Positions 1 through 25,500 of a DNA stretch of 64,000 bases are shown here, in pieces. How positions within the stretch are numbered: position 1 is the stretch's first letter; every line of letters begins with the position of its first letter. A program made the translations under genes and the position numbers. The notes below the pieces were generated by a model. That model was not told the DNA's origin. It was given only the letters and a program-made list of their open reading frames with translations, and ran no database searches. The stretch is from Paralichthys olivaceus (taxonomy: Eukaryota; Chordata; Actinopteri; Pleuronectiformes; Paralichthyidae). The stretch is from NCBI RefSeq assembly GCF_024713975.1, contig NC_091093.1:18225501-18289500 (forward strand), read 5' to 3'.

Positions 1-932
1 CATTAAGCAAATTATTTGTCAAGGAGCCGTTGATGGCTTCATTCGCTGTCCAGAAGCAGCTGCTAAAGCTAAGGAAATTCCTGATGATCAAATCCAATCG
101 CTATGAGACTGCATCAACTTTGCTTTGAAGCAAATGTGATCAAACTCCCATCTGTTTTTGCTGTTGACGTCTAAATGTTTCCACCTCTCACAGCCAGACC
201 CATATATTCCATGTATTCCAGTAGGTGAATGATTTTATTGTGCAGAAATCAATTTTAAACAAAACAAGTGTGTGCACTCTTCAGCATTTCATCAGATATA
301 TAAGATTTCCAGGAGGAGACTGGATGCACAAAGCAAATGCACAGGAGGGATGATTTGTTTTTTAGGTTCAGTTTCAAAAAGAAATATGCTGTAGAAAATT
401 AGAATTTTCCTCCTGATAAAAATGAGAGTCAAGGGCTGTCTCTGTGTGTTGCATCGTGAGGCCTGCTCCTGAGAACATGATGCGACTTCAGATGGTCAGA
501 GTTTTAGTTGGATGTGAGCTCATGCTGTCTTCTTGATTGAAACACGCCTTCAGCAAAGTTTGACAGTGTGAGAGCATGTGGAGCTGAGGTCAACACCATC
601 CAGCCTTAAAATGGAATTATAAGGAATTCAGCAACACAGACTTCATGTGATATTATAATCTGTCATGTCTTTAACATGTGAAACTAGTATGTTGACAAAT
701 TATCATGCTTTAGCTTTATAATTTAGAAATATAATAATTTGATATCCTGTGTTATATAATGATTTATGAAGAAATTTTAAAAATGTGCACAGAAACAAGT
801 CCAGTAAATAATTATGGCTGCTTTCTCTACAGTATGATGACTATTATATTACTCCAGTCCCTGTCTACTGCTACTAAACCTAATAAAACCACTGTATTGG
901 TATTTTCGTCATAAACATGTGCTGCTTCTCAC
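1..932. other. left edge: presumed cpne7 intron 4
   Basis: This should be intron following the donor at 932-931. No exon with the expected next copine motif (phenylalanine-rich, KSDPFLE) is visible. The first 105 bases are open on the plus strand and end in TGA. That stretch is too short to call a gene and is treated as a finding. Confidence 0.5.
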
Positions 933-9058
<8,126 letters not shown>

Positions 9059-9415
9059 TCAGTGCAAGAGGAGCTGCTGCCAACCAGCGAAGCAGTGTGA
9101 TGTGAGGCCGCTGACACAGCTCCAGGGGGGGGGGGGATGATGAGAAGATGTACTGGTCAGTTGAGGGATCTCAGCGATGACGTGGCACCACGCTTGCAGG
9201 AGGAGACTGGCCCTTTTGACTTGGTGCAGATTTCAGAAAAAAGAACAGAGATCCCAGTTGAGTCCCTGGGGACCAAACCAAAGCCAAGCTGTTATTAGTG
9301 GCTGTCAGATGTATCCCCCTGTGAGGGATATCATCTCACCTCTGTAATGACGAGAGACAGGGCATGAAAGTGGTGGGGAGGTGCTTTTATCAGAGACTGG
9401 ATCAGACTCCTGGGA

Positions 9416-9957
9416 AGATGAATTGGTCTAAATCTGATGCTTCCTCTTTTTAAATCTTATCAAATCCAGTATGATAAAGGAGCAGGGTGAACAACACCAT
9501 GTACACAAACACATACAAAAACTTATTACATTACTTCCATGCTGTTTTATGAGCTAGCAAACATTTTTCATAAGAAATTATTTACCCCTGGAAAGAGGAA
9601 TTTGAGATGGACAAAACCTGATGCTTCCTCTTTATAAATGTTGTCACGTGAAGTATGAAGGAAGAAAAGGTCGAATTTCCACACTGTGCAAGAAATATAC
9701 AACTTCATATATTCATTTCTATACATCACCTAAATGCGGTTTTATGAGAAAGCAAATATGATTAATGGGGATATAGTTTTTTTCTTATTTACCTACCCTT
9801 GGATATATTGATTTGAGATGGACAAAATATGATGCTTCTTATATTTGAATGTTATCAAATGTAAAATGATAAAGGTTGAAAATACATACAAAAACTTCAT
9901 ATATTAATTTCTGTATATCACTTAATGCTGTTTTCTGAGATTGCAAACAGGTTAAGG
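9416..9957 (+). repeat. degenerate ~180-bp tandem repeat, three copies
   Basis: Three successive blocks share the same landmarks in the same order. These are a GATGCTTC phrase, an ATCAAAT-like phrase followed by ATGATAAAGG or its variants, a CATACAAAAACTT/CTTCATATATT phrase, and a TTTT-(A/C)TGAG-x-GCAAA phrase. Block starts are near 9416, 9598 and 9787. Copies are diverged by substitutions and small indels, so the array is old. It lies upstream of cpne7. Confidence 0.6.
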
Positions 9958-10129
9958 AGGGAATTCACAGTGAAGAAAAGGAGTCTAACAGGTATCCGCC
10001 CTGCTGAAGTGTCCTTGAGCCAGGAGGTTTGTGACCTGACTAGCTGTTTTAAAGAGGAGGGTTGGATGAGTGGGGGCGTTGAATTTCTCCACCGGCATCA
10101 TTTACTGTAGGTGTCGAATCATTTTGGAG

Positions 10130-10350
10130 ACAAATGAACGAGCGCGCGTTTGTGTTTCAGCACCGCGGACAGCGCCCGCGGATTTGCTCGCCAGATGTGC
10201 AGCTGTGGAAACCAGATGTTTACCCCACAAACCACCGACGCTAAACTTCACTGAAGGAAATCTGAGCACGTACCGTGTCCGTCATGATTAAAATACGAGC
10301 TTCCAGTGTGAAAATCATGTCAGCAAAGCAACACGTCCGTTCGAGAGCGA
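10130..10350 (-). promoter_or_regulatory. CpG-rich patch, candidate cpne7 promoter
   Basis: CpG dinucleotides are dense here (GAGCGCGCG, CACCGCGG, GCCCGCGG) against an AT-rich surrounding. It lies about 1.1 kb upstream of the cpne7 start codon, suitable for a non-coding first exon and promoter. No TSS element or matching 5' exon could be fixed by eye. It could instead serve the plus strand. Confidence 0.35.
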
Positions 10351-13300
10351 AACAACTTCATTCAGAAACGCTCCTGAACTAAAAAACCCGCACAATGAAT
10401 GAAACTCCTCCGCAAATCTGCAGCCTGATCGTTGAAAACACAAAAGCAGCAGGAATAAAAAACCTTTCAGATTCGTTTATCATAACTGTGAAGCCTTGGC
10501 ACTAAACCTGAAGTCTACTTTGAACACCCCTCTCATTCACCGCTCTCACTCACTTCCAGTCAGACCAATCCTCAGCTGATGGAAAATAAAAATACAGAGA
10601 AAAACATGCAACTGCTTTTAATTCGCCCTCATGAGACACGAGGAAGTCAAAAAGAGGAGAAACTCATTTCCTACCTGTCGTTGTTCTTTACTCTTAAACA
10701 CACTTGTTAAATCCGCTCCCATAACACTGCCAGATAGTTTTTTTTCCACCTCCCTTCCGCAGAAAGTGATTGGCCAGGCTGCTGAGGAGGGAGTGTGCTC
10801 TGCTGGTACAGATGGGGAGTGGATGGAGTCCAGCTGCTGATGTAAAGATGGGCTTTGGCTTTTGCTGAGACTCGATTACTGGGAGTTTAATTCTAAACCG
10901 AGTCTATAAAACCAAGGGGATGAGACTGTCTTTTATAAAAGGCAGCTGTATCCAACAGCTGCCTCAGAGACTCACTATACACAGAGTCTGGAGAACATGT
11001 GCATTGTGAGCGTCTTCTTTTTTGTTAGATTTGCTGACAGTAGAATAATTAAATTACAGCTCATGAATAAATCGAGAAAACAAAATCACATGTCACATCC
11101 TCTCTCTGTGTGCTAATACATTCTGTGCCAGGCTCAACACAGGGAGGCTTTTCCAATATAGAATCACACGGACACGTCCCTTCAGCCTCAGCATACTTTT
11201 ATCAGCATCTCATACTAACGTGTGATCGTCCCACTGTACTGCGTGTGCGTCACAGCAGCCTTCCACCAACTGGTTTAAGCTGTTCAACCAAAGAAAGACT
11301 GACCTCAGTGACACTGCACTATGTCGTGCCTCTATTGAAAATATGACTAACATGCATCCAGTGTTATTACAGTGCTGGGCATGATAACAGATCTGCACAC
11401 AGAATCTGGTGTACAGGCATCTGAGGATAAGCTGCTACATGCAGGTGTTCTGGCAGTGAGATCAGCCTTCATTGTCCCCTACAGCTCACAACCTAACATC
11501 AGATGTTGCACATGTGATCATAAAAAGTGAAATATGATGATAATCCTCTCAGCAGGATCCATAGATTGTGAATGTGTAGCCTCAGGACAAAAAGAGAAGG
11601 TAATTCATGCCCATATAAACAGGTCCTGGTTATAGCTTTGTTCCACTTCAATAGGAAAACATGCCAAGGACGCGTTAAACATTTCACAGCAGGAGAATAA
11701 AAATTCCAACGGGTGGATCTCTCAGCAGCACCAGCAGATCACAATCGAATCTGTAGCTCCAGACAGAGGAGGACCTGTGACCTTCTGCTCTTTTCCCTTT
11801 ATTAACACACATACCTCCTCATGTCCACTGTAAATGCATATACACAATAGTCAATAGTGTCACATTGAAGTGATGGTGAAATGATTCATAGTGTTGATTT
11901 TCAGCAACGCGTTACGTAACATATTGTTTCTACACAGCCGGGACCTTTTTTCTCAGTCCACCCACAAATGTATTATTTTCATGAATGTATTTCCAGACAT
12001 TGTATAACATTTATAGATTGCACTGACAAAACAGCCACTCCAGAGGTTCTGCAAAACAGAATCGAACACCCCCCCCCCCCACTGACAATTGTCAATTTGG
12101 GGTACTGAAAATAAAGGGCAGAGCAGTCAATAATAGCTGAGGTTTGACTGATTTATAGAACCTTAAGGCGATTAATAAGAGAGCACTTCCTCCATCAGTG
12201 ACATTTTAAGGCTTTTACTGGTGTGACACTTTATTCCTGAAGGTTTTGAATTCTTATTATTCTGAAGTGAAAACAACTTTCATTAAAGCTCTGCAGCGAT
12301 TCGATTTTGTTTAATGTCAAGAGGACGTGGCTGATTCTTTGAGAGCTGAGCCCTTCAGAAGCTTTCACATGGTTAAAATGTTGCAGCAGACAGGCAGGTC
12401 CATCAAATGATTCCACAGCAGCATGAAAAAAGAAAACATTTGGCTGTGCTGAGCTGATCATCATGTGACCTACTCATCGAACACACAGATTCCTACATGT
12501 TGGTATTATAAGTTAAACATAAATTCACACTCTACTCTCTACTTTCTGAGATGGCCATCAACCTTTAAGTCTGTGCCTCTCCTGCAGTTTTCACCCTTAC
12601 TGCCTCTTCCACTGTGGGTATTCAGAGGGAGCGTCTGCTTTAGGGCACACACCTGAGCCCTGTTACGCCACAGCTCCAAACAACAGCCATCTGCTGCTAC
12701 TGCTGCTACTGCTGCTGTACACCTCACAGGACGCTCCCTTCGTTTACACATGGATTATCTATTCCCATTCTCTCCACTGCTTCTCCCCACTCATGTTCAC
12801 AGTTCACTTATAGGTGCTGCTGGCCACACTGCATGTACAATAACACTCTCCAGCTGCACTGTGTCGGCAGCTCCTCTCAGTCCAGGTATATTTCCTGCAA
12901 AAGTTTGTTTTTGAATGATTTTTAAAAGCTGAATTGATTACGTCCTTCATATGGGTGATAGCTTTAGAAAGCACATTAAGAGGAATCAATCCTGGGGCTT
13001 GGGTTTCAGCAGGCTCTTCACCTTTGAATAGAAACGTTATCTCCAGGAGCCTCCTGCGCCGTCGTTAAATTTGCCTTACTGACCTACAAATGGGCTCAAA
13101 AAGATCTCAACGAGTAAACATGATACATGCAAACATTGGAGCTGACGCTGCAGCTCACATGCAGCCCCATTGATCTGAGGTGGAGGATGTAAAAATAAAT
13201 AGAATTATACTTTAAAATAAATGCCCGTAAAATAATTAATACCACAGTATTTTGCCCTTGTCTCTGCTATATCATTCTTTCCTGGTCTAAAGAGACTTGA

Positions 13301-14684
13301 CTGTCCACTCACCTTCATTAACTGAATTATTTATTTGCATTCAGACTGTTGGGACAGAGACAGACACTGAAGGAGACACAAGGGCATTTTGTCTCATACC
13401 ACATCCTGAGGACTGTTATTTGAAGCTGCACTTTTTCTAAAATGTCAATAAGTATATATTTTAAATTAAACTCAATAGAGGAGTTTCTCTTTTTCCCCCT
13501 TATTCATTAAACACACCCCATCAGAACGCAGCACAGCCAGCATGTGCACAGATTGGACATTTCCAGAGCCCGTGTTAGAGAAATGTCTCTTTGGGTTCGT
13601 GTCTGCCAGCATGCAAGTTTCTCTATCAAAATTAAATTCCACTTTCAACCCGCTGCGGTGGATCCATGTAAAAAAGTCCACACTGCAGTCTGTTCTTTCT
13701 CTCCTGAGCATCCTGTGCCTCAGAGGTTGTGGTTGACTTCCACTTCTGCTCCACTAAAGCCATGTGTTAACACGCAATGGATAATGTACAGATCTTTTAA
13801 AATTATGTTAAGTCATGCATAACACCCAGCCTGGTTTAGACTGTTGACATTAGCAAGCTTGAATTCAGTTTGGCACGTTCCGTCAGATAACTGCAAACCT
13901 TTCTCTGGTGAAATGTTTTAGTATTTAAATGTCAAGTTCCCAACGAGCTTTCAAATAAAAAAACCTAGCTTTTTAAAAGTGAGGGCATAGTGATCTGCCA
14001 AACACCTTTTCAATGCTCTTACAGCTCCATTAACGATCTACATTTTGTGCCTCTAGTGCCACCTACTGGTGTGAGTACATATTGGATTAATCTCAGGTGA
14101 GCGTTCACAACCTGTGTAGATCTGACGTAAATAAGAGATTGGATTACTCAGTCTATAGATCACTTCCACAGTACACAATTTTGAATTGGGGAAAGCACAA
14201 GCTTAAGTAATACAATTAAACATGACTGGGTTTTTATTTTGCTGCTTCAGGTTTGTGGTAGTGCACGTGAGCTGTCACAGCTGATGGGACACTGGACCTG
14301 AAGAGACCTATTGTTGCATCTGTGCTCTTGTAAAGTCAAGACCTCTCCTGTGAAAAATGTCTGTTCACATCAGCTGCCACGCATCAGATCTTTTCCTACG
14401 AGTCAAGTGTCTTAGTCACCGCCACACTGTGTGTGCCCTTGTACTGAAGAAACTTGTATTTGAGTTAAAGTGAAGGTCTTTCATTTATCAAATACTTTAA
14501 GTGTATTAATGTGATCCAGTCATTGAACCCACACTTCTCTGGCAGTATTTATAAGACACCATGTTTAAGCCCCAGTAAAGTGGCTCTACTTCATCAAGTC
14601 AATGAATAGACCATGATAACCACCACCTATCAATCCACTTTTAGATCGAAATCACGACATTCGCACATTGATCTTTTTAAACAC

Positions 14685-14690
14685 TTTATT
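14685..14690 (-). terminator. rpl13: rpl13 poly(A) signal
   Basis: AATAAA on the minus strand, 26 bases past the stop codon. This gives the very short 3'UTR typical of ribosomal protein mRNAs. Cleavage is expected near 14665-14670. Confidence 0.8.
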
Positions 14691-14715
14691 TTGCAAAGTT
14701 CGATAGTGACTATTT

Positions 14716-18758
<4,043 letters not shown>

Positions 18759-19189
18759 CTACTTCCCTGCAACACAGCACAGGGACGTGAGCTGAGCGTC
18801 ATGCCGGCACACCGCACCGAGCTACGTCTGAGATGCTAAGCTAGCCGGTGAGCCAGGCTACAAGGTCATTTAACACGAGAGTTGGTGGTCTGTGCTAACT
18901 CAGCCCTCGTTGACTCTGGTCGGTTCAGCTTTTTAAGACATTATTGAAGTTCAAAGCTACAACCACTGGCCTGTAGCGGCTATGCTAACAGTCACACACA
19001 CTGACAGAGCATCGCTGCTAAAACAGACGCTAATCAGCCGAACAACGAGGAAATCTACATCAATAATCACCTTGTTTGAAAGGTGGCGACACACACTATT
19101 TAAGACTTGAAGTGGAATCAACAATCATGGATGAAATAACAAGGATTGACTCAGATTAGTTTGAAATATGTGGGGAGAAATTTTCATAC

Positions 19190-19223
19190 CTACGAGGGAG
19201 GAAAATGGCCGAAAGGAAAAAGG
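19190..19223 (-). promoter_or_regulatory. rpl13: rpl13 5' TOP exon and transcription start
   Basis: On the minus strand a pyrimidine tract (CTTTTTCCTTTC, about 19222-19211) leads into CGGCC and then a GT donor at 19189-19188 (CGTAG followed by GTATGA). This is the classic 5' terminal oligopyrimidine start plus short non-coding exon of ribosomal protein genes, which confers mTOR-dependent translation. The next exon begins at 18766, just 5' of the ATG. The exact TSS base is inferred. Confidence 0.75.
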
Positions 19224-19937
19224 AAGTTGTCATCCGGTGGATTGTGGGATATGTACGAGCCAGCCAATAGGAGAACAGACGTGTTATCAAAGAGTATTTG
19301 TGGAGCAACCCTGCCCACGAAAACGAACCGGAAACACCTAAAGATAAATTACTGTATTTAAAAAGAGAGGAATATAAATATGTCCGACTGTTCAATGTTT
19401 GAACATTTGCACGTATTATGGACACATCATGAAACCACATGAGACCAAGGGGAAATGGGTAATTTGATTAAAACCGCATTAACAACACTTCCTACTCACT
19501 TCATTCATAGTCGTCTAAATACAAGGAAACACATTCAGTTTTCTGCTGCCTGTTGTTATTATGAAAATGTGAATTTCTGCAGAAGTGACTAAAATAGTGA
19601 CCCAGTTGTACAATTTCAAAGCCTCGATACATGATTGTGTATCATTATCAAACCTTATTGTGAAACTTTTAAAGACATGCAATTTAAAAATGTAAAGATT
19701 CCAACGTCTGTTAGTGAATGATTGCACCTGAAATGAATTCTGCAAACTAAAGTCGATGGTAATTGTGTTTGTGATATATTCCGTGTCCTGAAGATGGATG
19801 GGCTTGCTGTAGGTTTTGTGATTTCTGCTCTGGCCACTAGATGTAGACCTCTCACCTTATATCAAGAATCAGCAGTAGGCTTGAGCACATCTTTTGAAGT
19901 CAAAATAAGTATACTTATTGATGAGTAATGGTACTAG

Positions 19938-20264
19938 TTTAAAGGTAAAATGTGTAGAATTTTGTGATATCTAGAGTTGAAATTGCATGTTGCAGCTGAT
20001 CACCCCTCACCTCACCCTCTCCTTCCAAACATGAAAAAGAACCTGTGGTAGCCTTTAATTATCATAGAAACTCAAAAGGTGTTTAGTTTGTCCAGTCTGG
20101 ACTAATGTAAAAAACATGGCGTCCTTGTAGAGAGGGTCCCCTCGATGTAAATATAAAGTATTTAAATATAAAGGATCTTTTCTGGGGTAAAGAAAACTAC
20201 AATTCATACAATTTAGATGAAACAAACTAGTGAAAACATCATGAGAATTATTCTATTTATTATT
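19938..20264 (-). mobile_element. partial copy of MITE-like repeat (family A)
   Basis: About 320 bases match the segment 20658-20962 in the same orientation, with shared phrases GGGTCCCCTCGATGTAAATA, TCTGGGGTAAAGAAAACTAC and GAAACAAACTAGTGAAAACA. It corresponds to one end of the fuller element next to it. The consensus beginning AAGGTCCAGTGTGTA is a familiar teleost dispersed repeat. Confidence 0.8.
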
Positions 20265-21014
20265 TATTTTAATTTGAACGTGTCGTCTGTAGAAATGTGG
20301 ATGTTTTGCTGTAGTTATATTTCATATTGAGCGTCCCAGCAATTCTTCCATTTTCTCCAGCTTTGATTTTTTTTCTAATTATTAAAATACATTGCCAATG
20401 CAAACTATAAAGTCACGTTTTTGATATCTAGATAAAATCGTTCTGTCTCAGGTTGAGCGAATAGATACGCCCAAATAACATGAGAGCACACAAAGTAAAG
20501 AAAAACAACAAATGTAATCAAATCAAAGATATCATATCTCATTTGAACTAAGGACTATTTAATAATGAAATCAGCTGAAAGACTCTCTTGTGCATCGACT
20601 GTCTTTTCTCAGTGGTAGTAATAATGTTGTCTGTGACACACCCAATGGACTAATCGAAAGTCAAAGTTACAGTGTATAGAATTTTGTGATATCTAATCTT
20701 GCATGTTGCAGCTGAACACCCCTCACCCACCCACCCTCTCCTTCCAAAGTGAAAGAGAAACTGTGATAAAAACTCAAAAGGTGTTTAGTTTGTTCAGTCT
20801 GGACTAATGTAAATAACATGGCGTCCTCCGTAGAGAGGGTCCCCTCGATGTAAATATAAAGTATTTAAATATAAAGGGTCTTTTCTGGGGTAAAGAAAAC
20901 TACAATTCATACAATTTAGATGAAACAAACTAGTGAAAACATCATGAGAATTATTCTACATAAAATGTCTGCCAATAGTTCCCTTTCACCTAAATCTTAC
21001 ACACTGGGCCTTTA
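20265..21014 (-). mobile_element. near-complete MITE-like repeat (family A), copy 1
   Basis: About 750 bases that are an inverted match to 35373-36128 in kars1 intron 1. On the minus strand it starts TTAAAGGCCCAGTGTGTAAG and ends with the complement of TTTATTTTAATTTGAACGTG. No coding capacity is seen, so it is a non-autonomous element. Transposase superfamily is unknown. Confidence 0.8.
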
Positions 21015-22166
21015 ATTGAAGGTAAATATCATCCACAGACAAGCTCTGTATGGTAGTAGGTTATAATTGAACTGTAACTATGTCCCGATGGAAAAAATCT
21101 AAGAGCAGCTTTAAAATTTTTGTTACAAGTGTGAAAAGACTGATCTCTTTATGGTTGTCTTATCAATCAGTGCCTGCTATCTGCAACATATGAAGATTCA
21201 AGTGTTCTGCAGCTTATGGATTTTTATATTTTTGATGTGCTTGGTCTTGTTTGAACCTGTTTCTCTGCATTCCCCAGAGGTGCTGTTTTGTCTCGAGACA
21301 TAATGAAGGGACCATAAATACTCAGAGTTAATTATATATGAGGAAGACATTTCTTGCGTGCAAAGCTTATAGTAATAGTCATGAAGTGTCATCAACAGCT
21401 TCTGATTTATGTTTCCTTAACATTACTGATTGATGAAATTACTGGTTAGGAGTTAGTTAGTTAGAGTTTGTTTTGATTGAAGTTCAACTGCTTCCCTCAG
21501 GTCAACATGAACATTTTCAGCTTTTAATGGACACATGTGAATGTCATTTTGTTTGAATAGTACAAATACACTCAGAGTGCATACCTTTCCCAACCTTGGC
21601 CCAACGGTCCCCTTAAATTAAATCATAGCAATCAGTTCCTTACATGAGTTTCTTCATCAAGATCCATTAATCATTCGCTGGGAAAACAGTGAGAACGTTG
21701 AAAAACATTCTATCTCACAATGTTAAAGAAAGACATTTTTTATACCACATCTTTCCAACAAATTCAGTGGAAATCTTTATTTTCCAATAGTTTATTTGGA
21801 ATTTTCTATGATTGAATGAACTGATCTGTTAACAGCTCTTATTTTCCACCATCGGTCTGAGAGTGCAGCTTTTTGTTCAGTCACTGATTCATTAATCATT
21901 TATCAGCTGGCTTCTGTAATCTCTACCTACCTTCACCTGAGGGCAAAGGTCGACCTGTGGGCAGCTATAAGCAAAAAGCAGCAGCATGTGGCTGTCAGCA
22001 CAAGTACAACAACATGCTATGAACATGCTTCCTGTTTCCAGAACATCATTCACTGTGCAAGAGCCTATTTACAAGATTGATCTGTCATTGTCCCTGTGTG
22101 AGCTGTTGCCTTCTCAACTCAAAAATCATCACAACACATTCCAGTAAGACAGCCAGGATGTTCTTT

Positions 22167-22172
22167 TTTATT
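22167..22172 (-). terminator. gcsh: candidate gcsh poly(A) signal
   Basis: AATAAA on the minus strand about 355 bases past the gcsh stop codon. It gives a plausible 3'UTR ending near 22150. No better-placed signal was noted closer to the stop. Confidence 0.55.
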
Positions 22173-22526
22173 TCATGTTTCGATTTTTTGAATGAAAGTG
22201 ATGCAGCACTTTAACAATAACTCTCCAGTCTTTTACCACATCTGTGCACATTTAAAATTGGAGCAAAGCACCAGAAACAAGACCCAGTAATACAGACATG
22301 AGGTCTTGAGATTAAGAGCACTTTAGGTTTGCTAGTGGCTAAAACAAATCTTCACCTTTTAAGTGGGAAGTTGTTAGAGAGTATTACAAATTATTTTGAT
22401 AGCACAAATCCAGTATCAAAATAAATACCACAGATGAAGAACAGTGTCACACAAGTTGTTATCAACCCAGCCTTCCAATCTTTGATCGAAATGACATTAT
22501 AAAACAAGCACACCGAGATCATGGAT

Positions 22527-25500
22527 TTATTCTTCAAGTGACTTAATAAATTTGTCGTACGCAGCTTGATCCATGAGGTCGTCGAGTTCTCCAGGCTTCT
22601 CGATCGTCATCTTGATTAGCCACCCTGAAAGGTACGATTTTAAATTAACGCATTCTCACGAACCAGCTGTGACATTATTCTGGTTTGGCAGCTTGTCATC
22701 TGCATTGGCCACAAATTAACTGGCAGCAATTCCTGGAAACAACTATGACGAATGAACTGTTGCAGACTCTTACCCTCTTCAAAGCAGGCTTTATTCACGA
22801 GTGCAGGATTCTCCGTTAGCTCCTGGTTGATTTCAGTTACTTCTCCTGTCAGTGGTGAGTACAGCTCACTGGCAGCCTTCACACTCTCCAAAGCACCAAA
22901 CTCCTCTGCAACACACACACAGACAGATGCCGGCGCATTAACATTTGAATAAAGAATCATTTTAACATTTGTTCCATGAAGTGGTTGTATTTCCTTAGTA
23001 CGCAATTTTCCCAGGGGTGCATATAAACATACTCTTCATCTCACTACTGCCCTTAATTACTTAGAGAAAGGTGAAGCGAACTCCAAGCTCTTACCCATTT
23101 GTTCAAGTTTTTGGCCAACTTCAGGGAGTCCACAGTACACCACATCACCTAATGCTTCCTGCCATAGAACAAAGAGTATGAATTATAAACCCACTTTAAG
23201 GTTTATATAGAAGTCAGTAAAAGCAACAATGTAATCCAGACTTCAAGCATACATTTTAAAAGGACAAGGCCGCTGCTACTCTCATCTTTGTCAACTACTC
23301 CCATGAAAAGATCAAGAACAACTACATTTCCCATGTTTACGGAAATGAAGGGACATTATCTTGATTACCACTTAATGACCCTCCATTACATTAGGAAGTT
23401 ATGAAAGACATGCTTTCATGTTATTGGGAAGGAAGAATTAAAGGAATATCACCTGGCACCAGTTACGCCCTATTATCTGCATTATGAGGCTATATTCATA
23501 TAAGTGAACCAGTGGGAGTGGGTCGATTCAATTTGGACATTTGAATTTGAAGCTTTCCTGCACATGTGGAGACTAATGTGTGAAACACTGTGTTTATTAA
23601 GTGCACTCTGTTGAAGGATATAACAAATGTATTTATGTGCATGTCAGAAAACTGTATCCAATGTGGTTTGATTAATCTTACACATTACTGAACCGTAGCG
23701 TATGAGCACAGCATCTCTCGTTTTCGACTCATTCTGCTGTAGTCAAAAATGTGCACTTTAGAGCCAACAGGAAACCCCTCACTACTGACTTAGGTGATGA
23801 GCACTAAGAGATAATAAAAATGTTCAATGTTCAGACATTCATTTTTTTGCTAAAGAAACAAATGCAGGAAGTATAATCACTGAAAAACACTGAGGCAACA
23901 GCACTGGAGAAGACTGTACTGTACGTCTTTTAGCTCAGTTGAACTTTGTTCTCTGCGTAAATGCTGCATCTGCAAAATCCTGTGGCAGCTGGTCGTCTCC
24001 AACGCCTCTTACCTTGATTACACACTAATTCCTAGATATCTGAGTAAAATATGGATCATGTACACTGCCACCCACTTCATAAAGTCTAAAATCATTTGAG
24101 TTGAACATAAAAATGATGCTGTCTCAGATTTTTGGTGTGTTAGAGAACCGCACAGACTAAATTGTTCTTAAAAGTTTGCATTATAGTTCTATAATGCCCT
24201 GGGGAAAAAGAAACAAGTCAGTAGCCTGAGTTCTATAAAAACACCATTAAATATGTAGTCTACTCATGTACTGTTGTCTTTGCTCATTAGTCTTTAATAT
24301 GTCCATTATTCTTCCTGGGTTGTGTTTATTTACAGTTCACCTTATTGAGATGCTGTGGGTGCACGTGGTCAGAGCTTTGTAGAGTTCACAATCACAAGCA
24401 GCGTCAATTGCAACACTTTGTTCAGAAATAATCACATCCACAGTTTGGTCAGTTCCTTTTGAACACAAGGACACATGGGATAACGAATATATAAAGAAGC
24501 AGTAAAAAAACTGCAAAGAGCACGTGCAGGGGAAATGCACAGTGTGGTAATAAGTATTATACCAATAAATGTTTGACAATACAAAAAACAATTAACAAAA
24601 ACAAGATATTTGCGGTTTCCTTTTAAAATAAAGCAACAACCGATGCAGAAGACTAAGTGTCTCTTCTGTCTCTCCACCATCTTACATTAAATTATCCTCC
24701 AGTCCTACTGGCAGCACTTCTGAGCGGTCAGCAGCAGAGTTCAAATTATTTGCATTTTAAATTTCACTGCCTGTGTTGGTGCCAACACTGCGCGATATAT
24801 GAAAACACTATTTATAAGTAAGTCTGTTTCTCTGTGAGCTGTATTAAAGTTGAAGATAAAAGATCACCAGCTTTCATTCGGCGCTTTGAAAGTCTATAGG
24901 TGAGCCAGTGCCCTTGACATTTTCTGCACATCACTGCACTCTGTCACTAATCAACTGTCTCCAACAATGGTAATAAAACAGTAAATTAGCCTGATACAGT
25001 ATAGCTGCTGCAAGTGAGGACAAAGTGCAGTGGCCCGCTGCACACTGCAGGCGTGAGCATATCACTACTTCTATACTGCAGCCAGTGAACCTCTGAACCA
25101 AGTGTGTCATAAATCAATGGTGAGTAAACAGACGTACCTGAGCATAATTGCTGATACCAACTGTGCCGATGCCTCCTTCTACTTTCACCCACTCATGCTT
25201 ATCTGTGAACTTTAGTGCTGTGGAGAGACAGAGAAGAGTCAGTATAGAACACATGGATTACTTCATGAGTGTAAGCATCATGAAACCGTGAATCACTAGG
25301 ATGAAATTGGGGAAGTCTGTTCTTCCAAAAAGCACTTTACTGGCAGAGGCACCAAAGCTGAGGAGTAGACAGTTTCTTATGCAACACCATGCGTTGTCAG
25401 TTAGAAGTAGAACAAATGCAGTTTTCTAGTTCCATTAGAACAACCTCAAAAATCTTCAATTTTGGATCCTGACCCTCAGTGTTTGAACAGAGGAAATGAG

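Larger units (their letters stand above)
19224..22149. other. intergenic region between gcsh and rpl13
   Basis: This region holds the rpl13 promoter side and then two overlapping copies of a MITE-like element at 19938-21014. The remainder (21015-22149) is AT-rich with only short, unremarkable open frames. No exon was recognised. Confidence 0.65.

Noticed and set aside
1..106. First 106 bases tested as a further cpne7 exon
   Set aside because: The open frame is on the plus strand, and its sequence has no copine motif.
9122..9136. G run, also the C run near 12068 and G runs near 26360 and 49491
   Set aside because: Simple homopolymers with no flanking structure. Length may be affected by sequencing. 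No G-quadruplex pattern of separated runs was seen.
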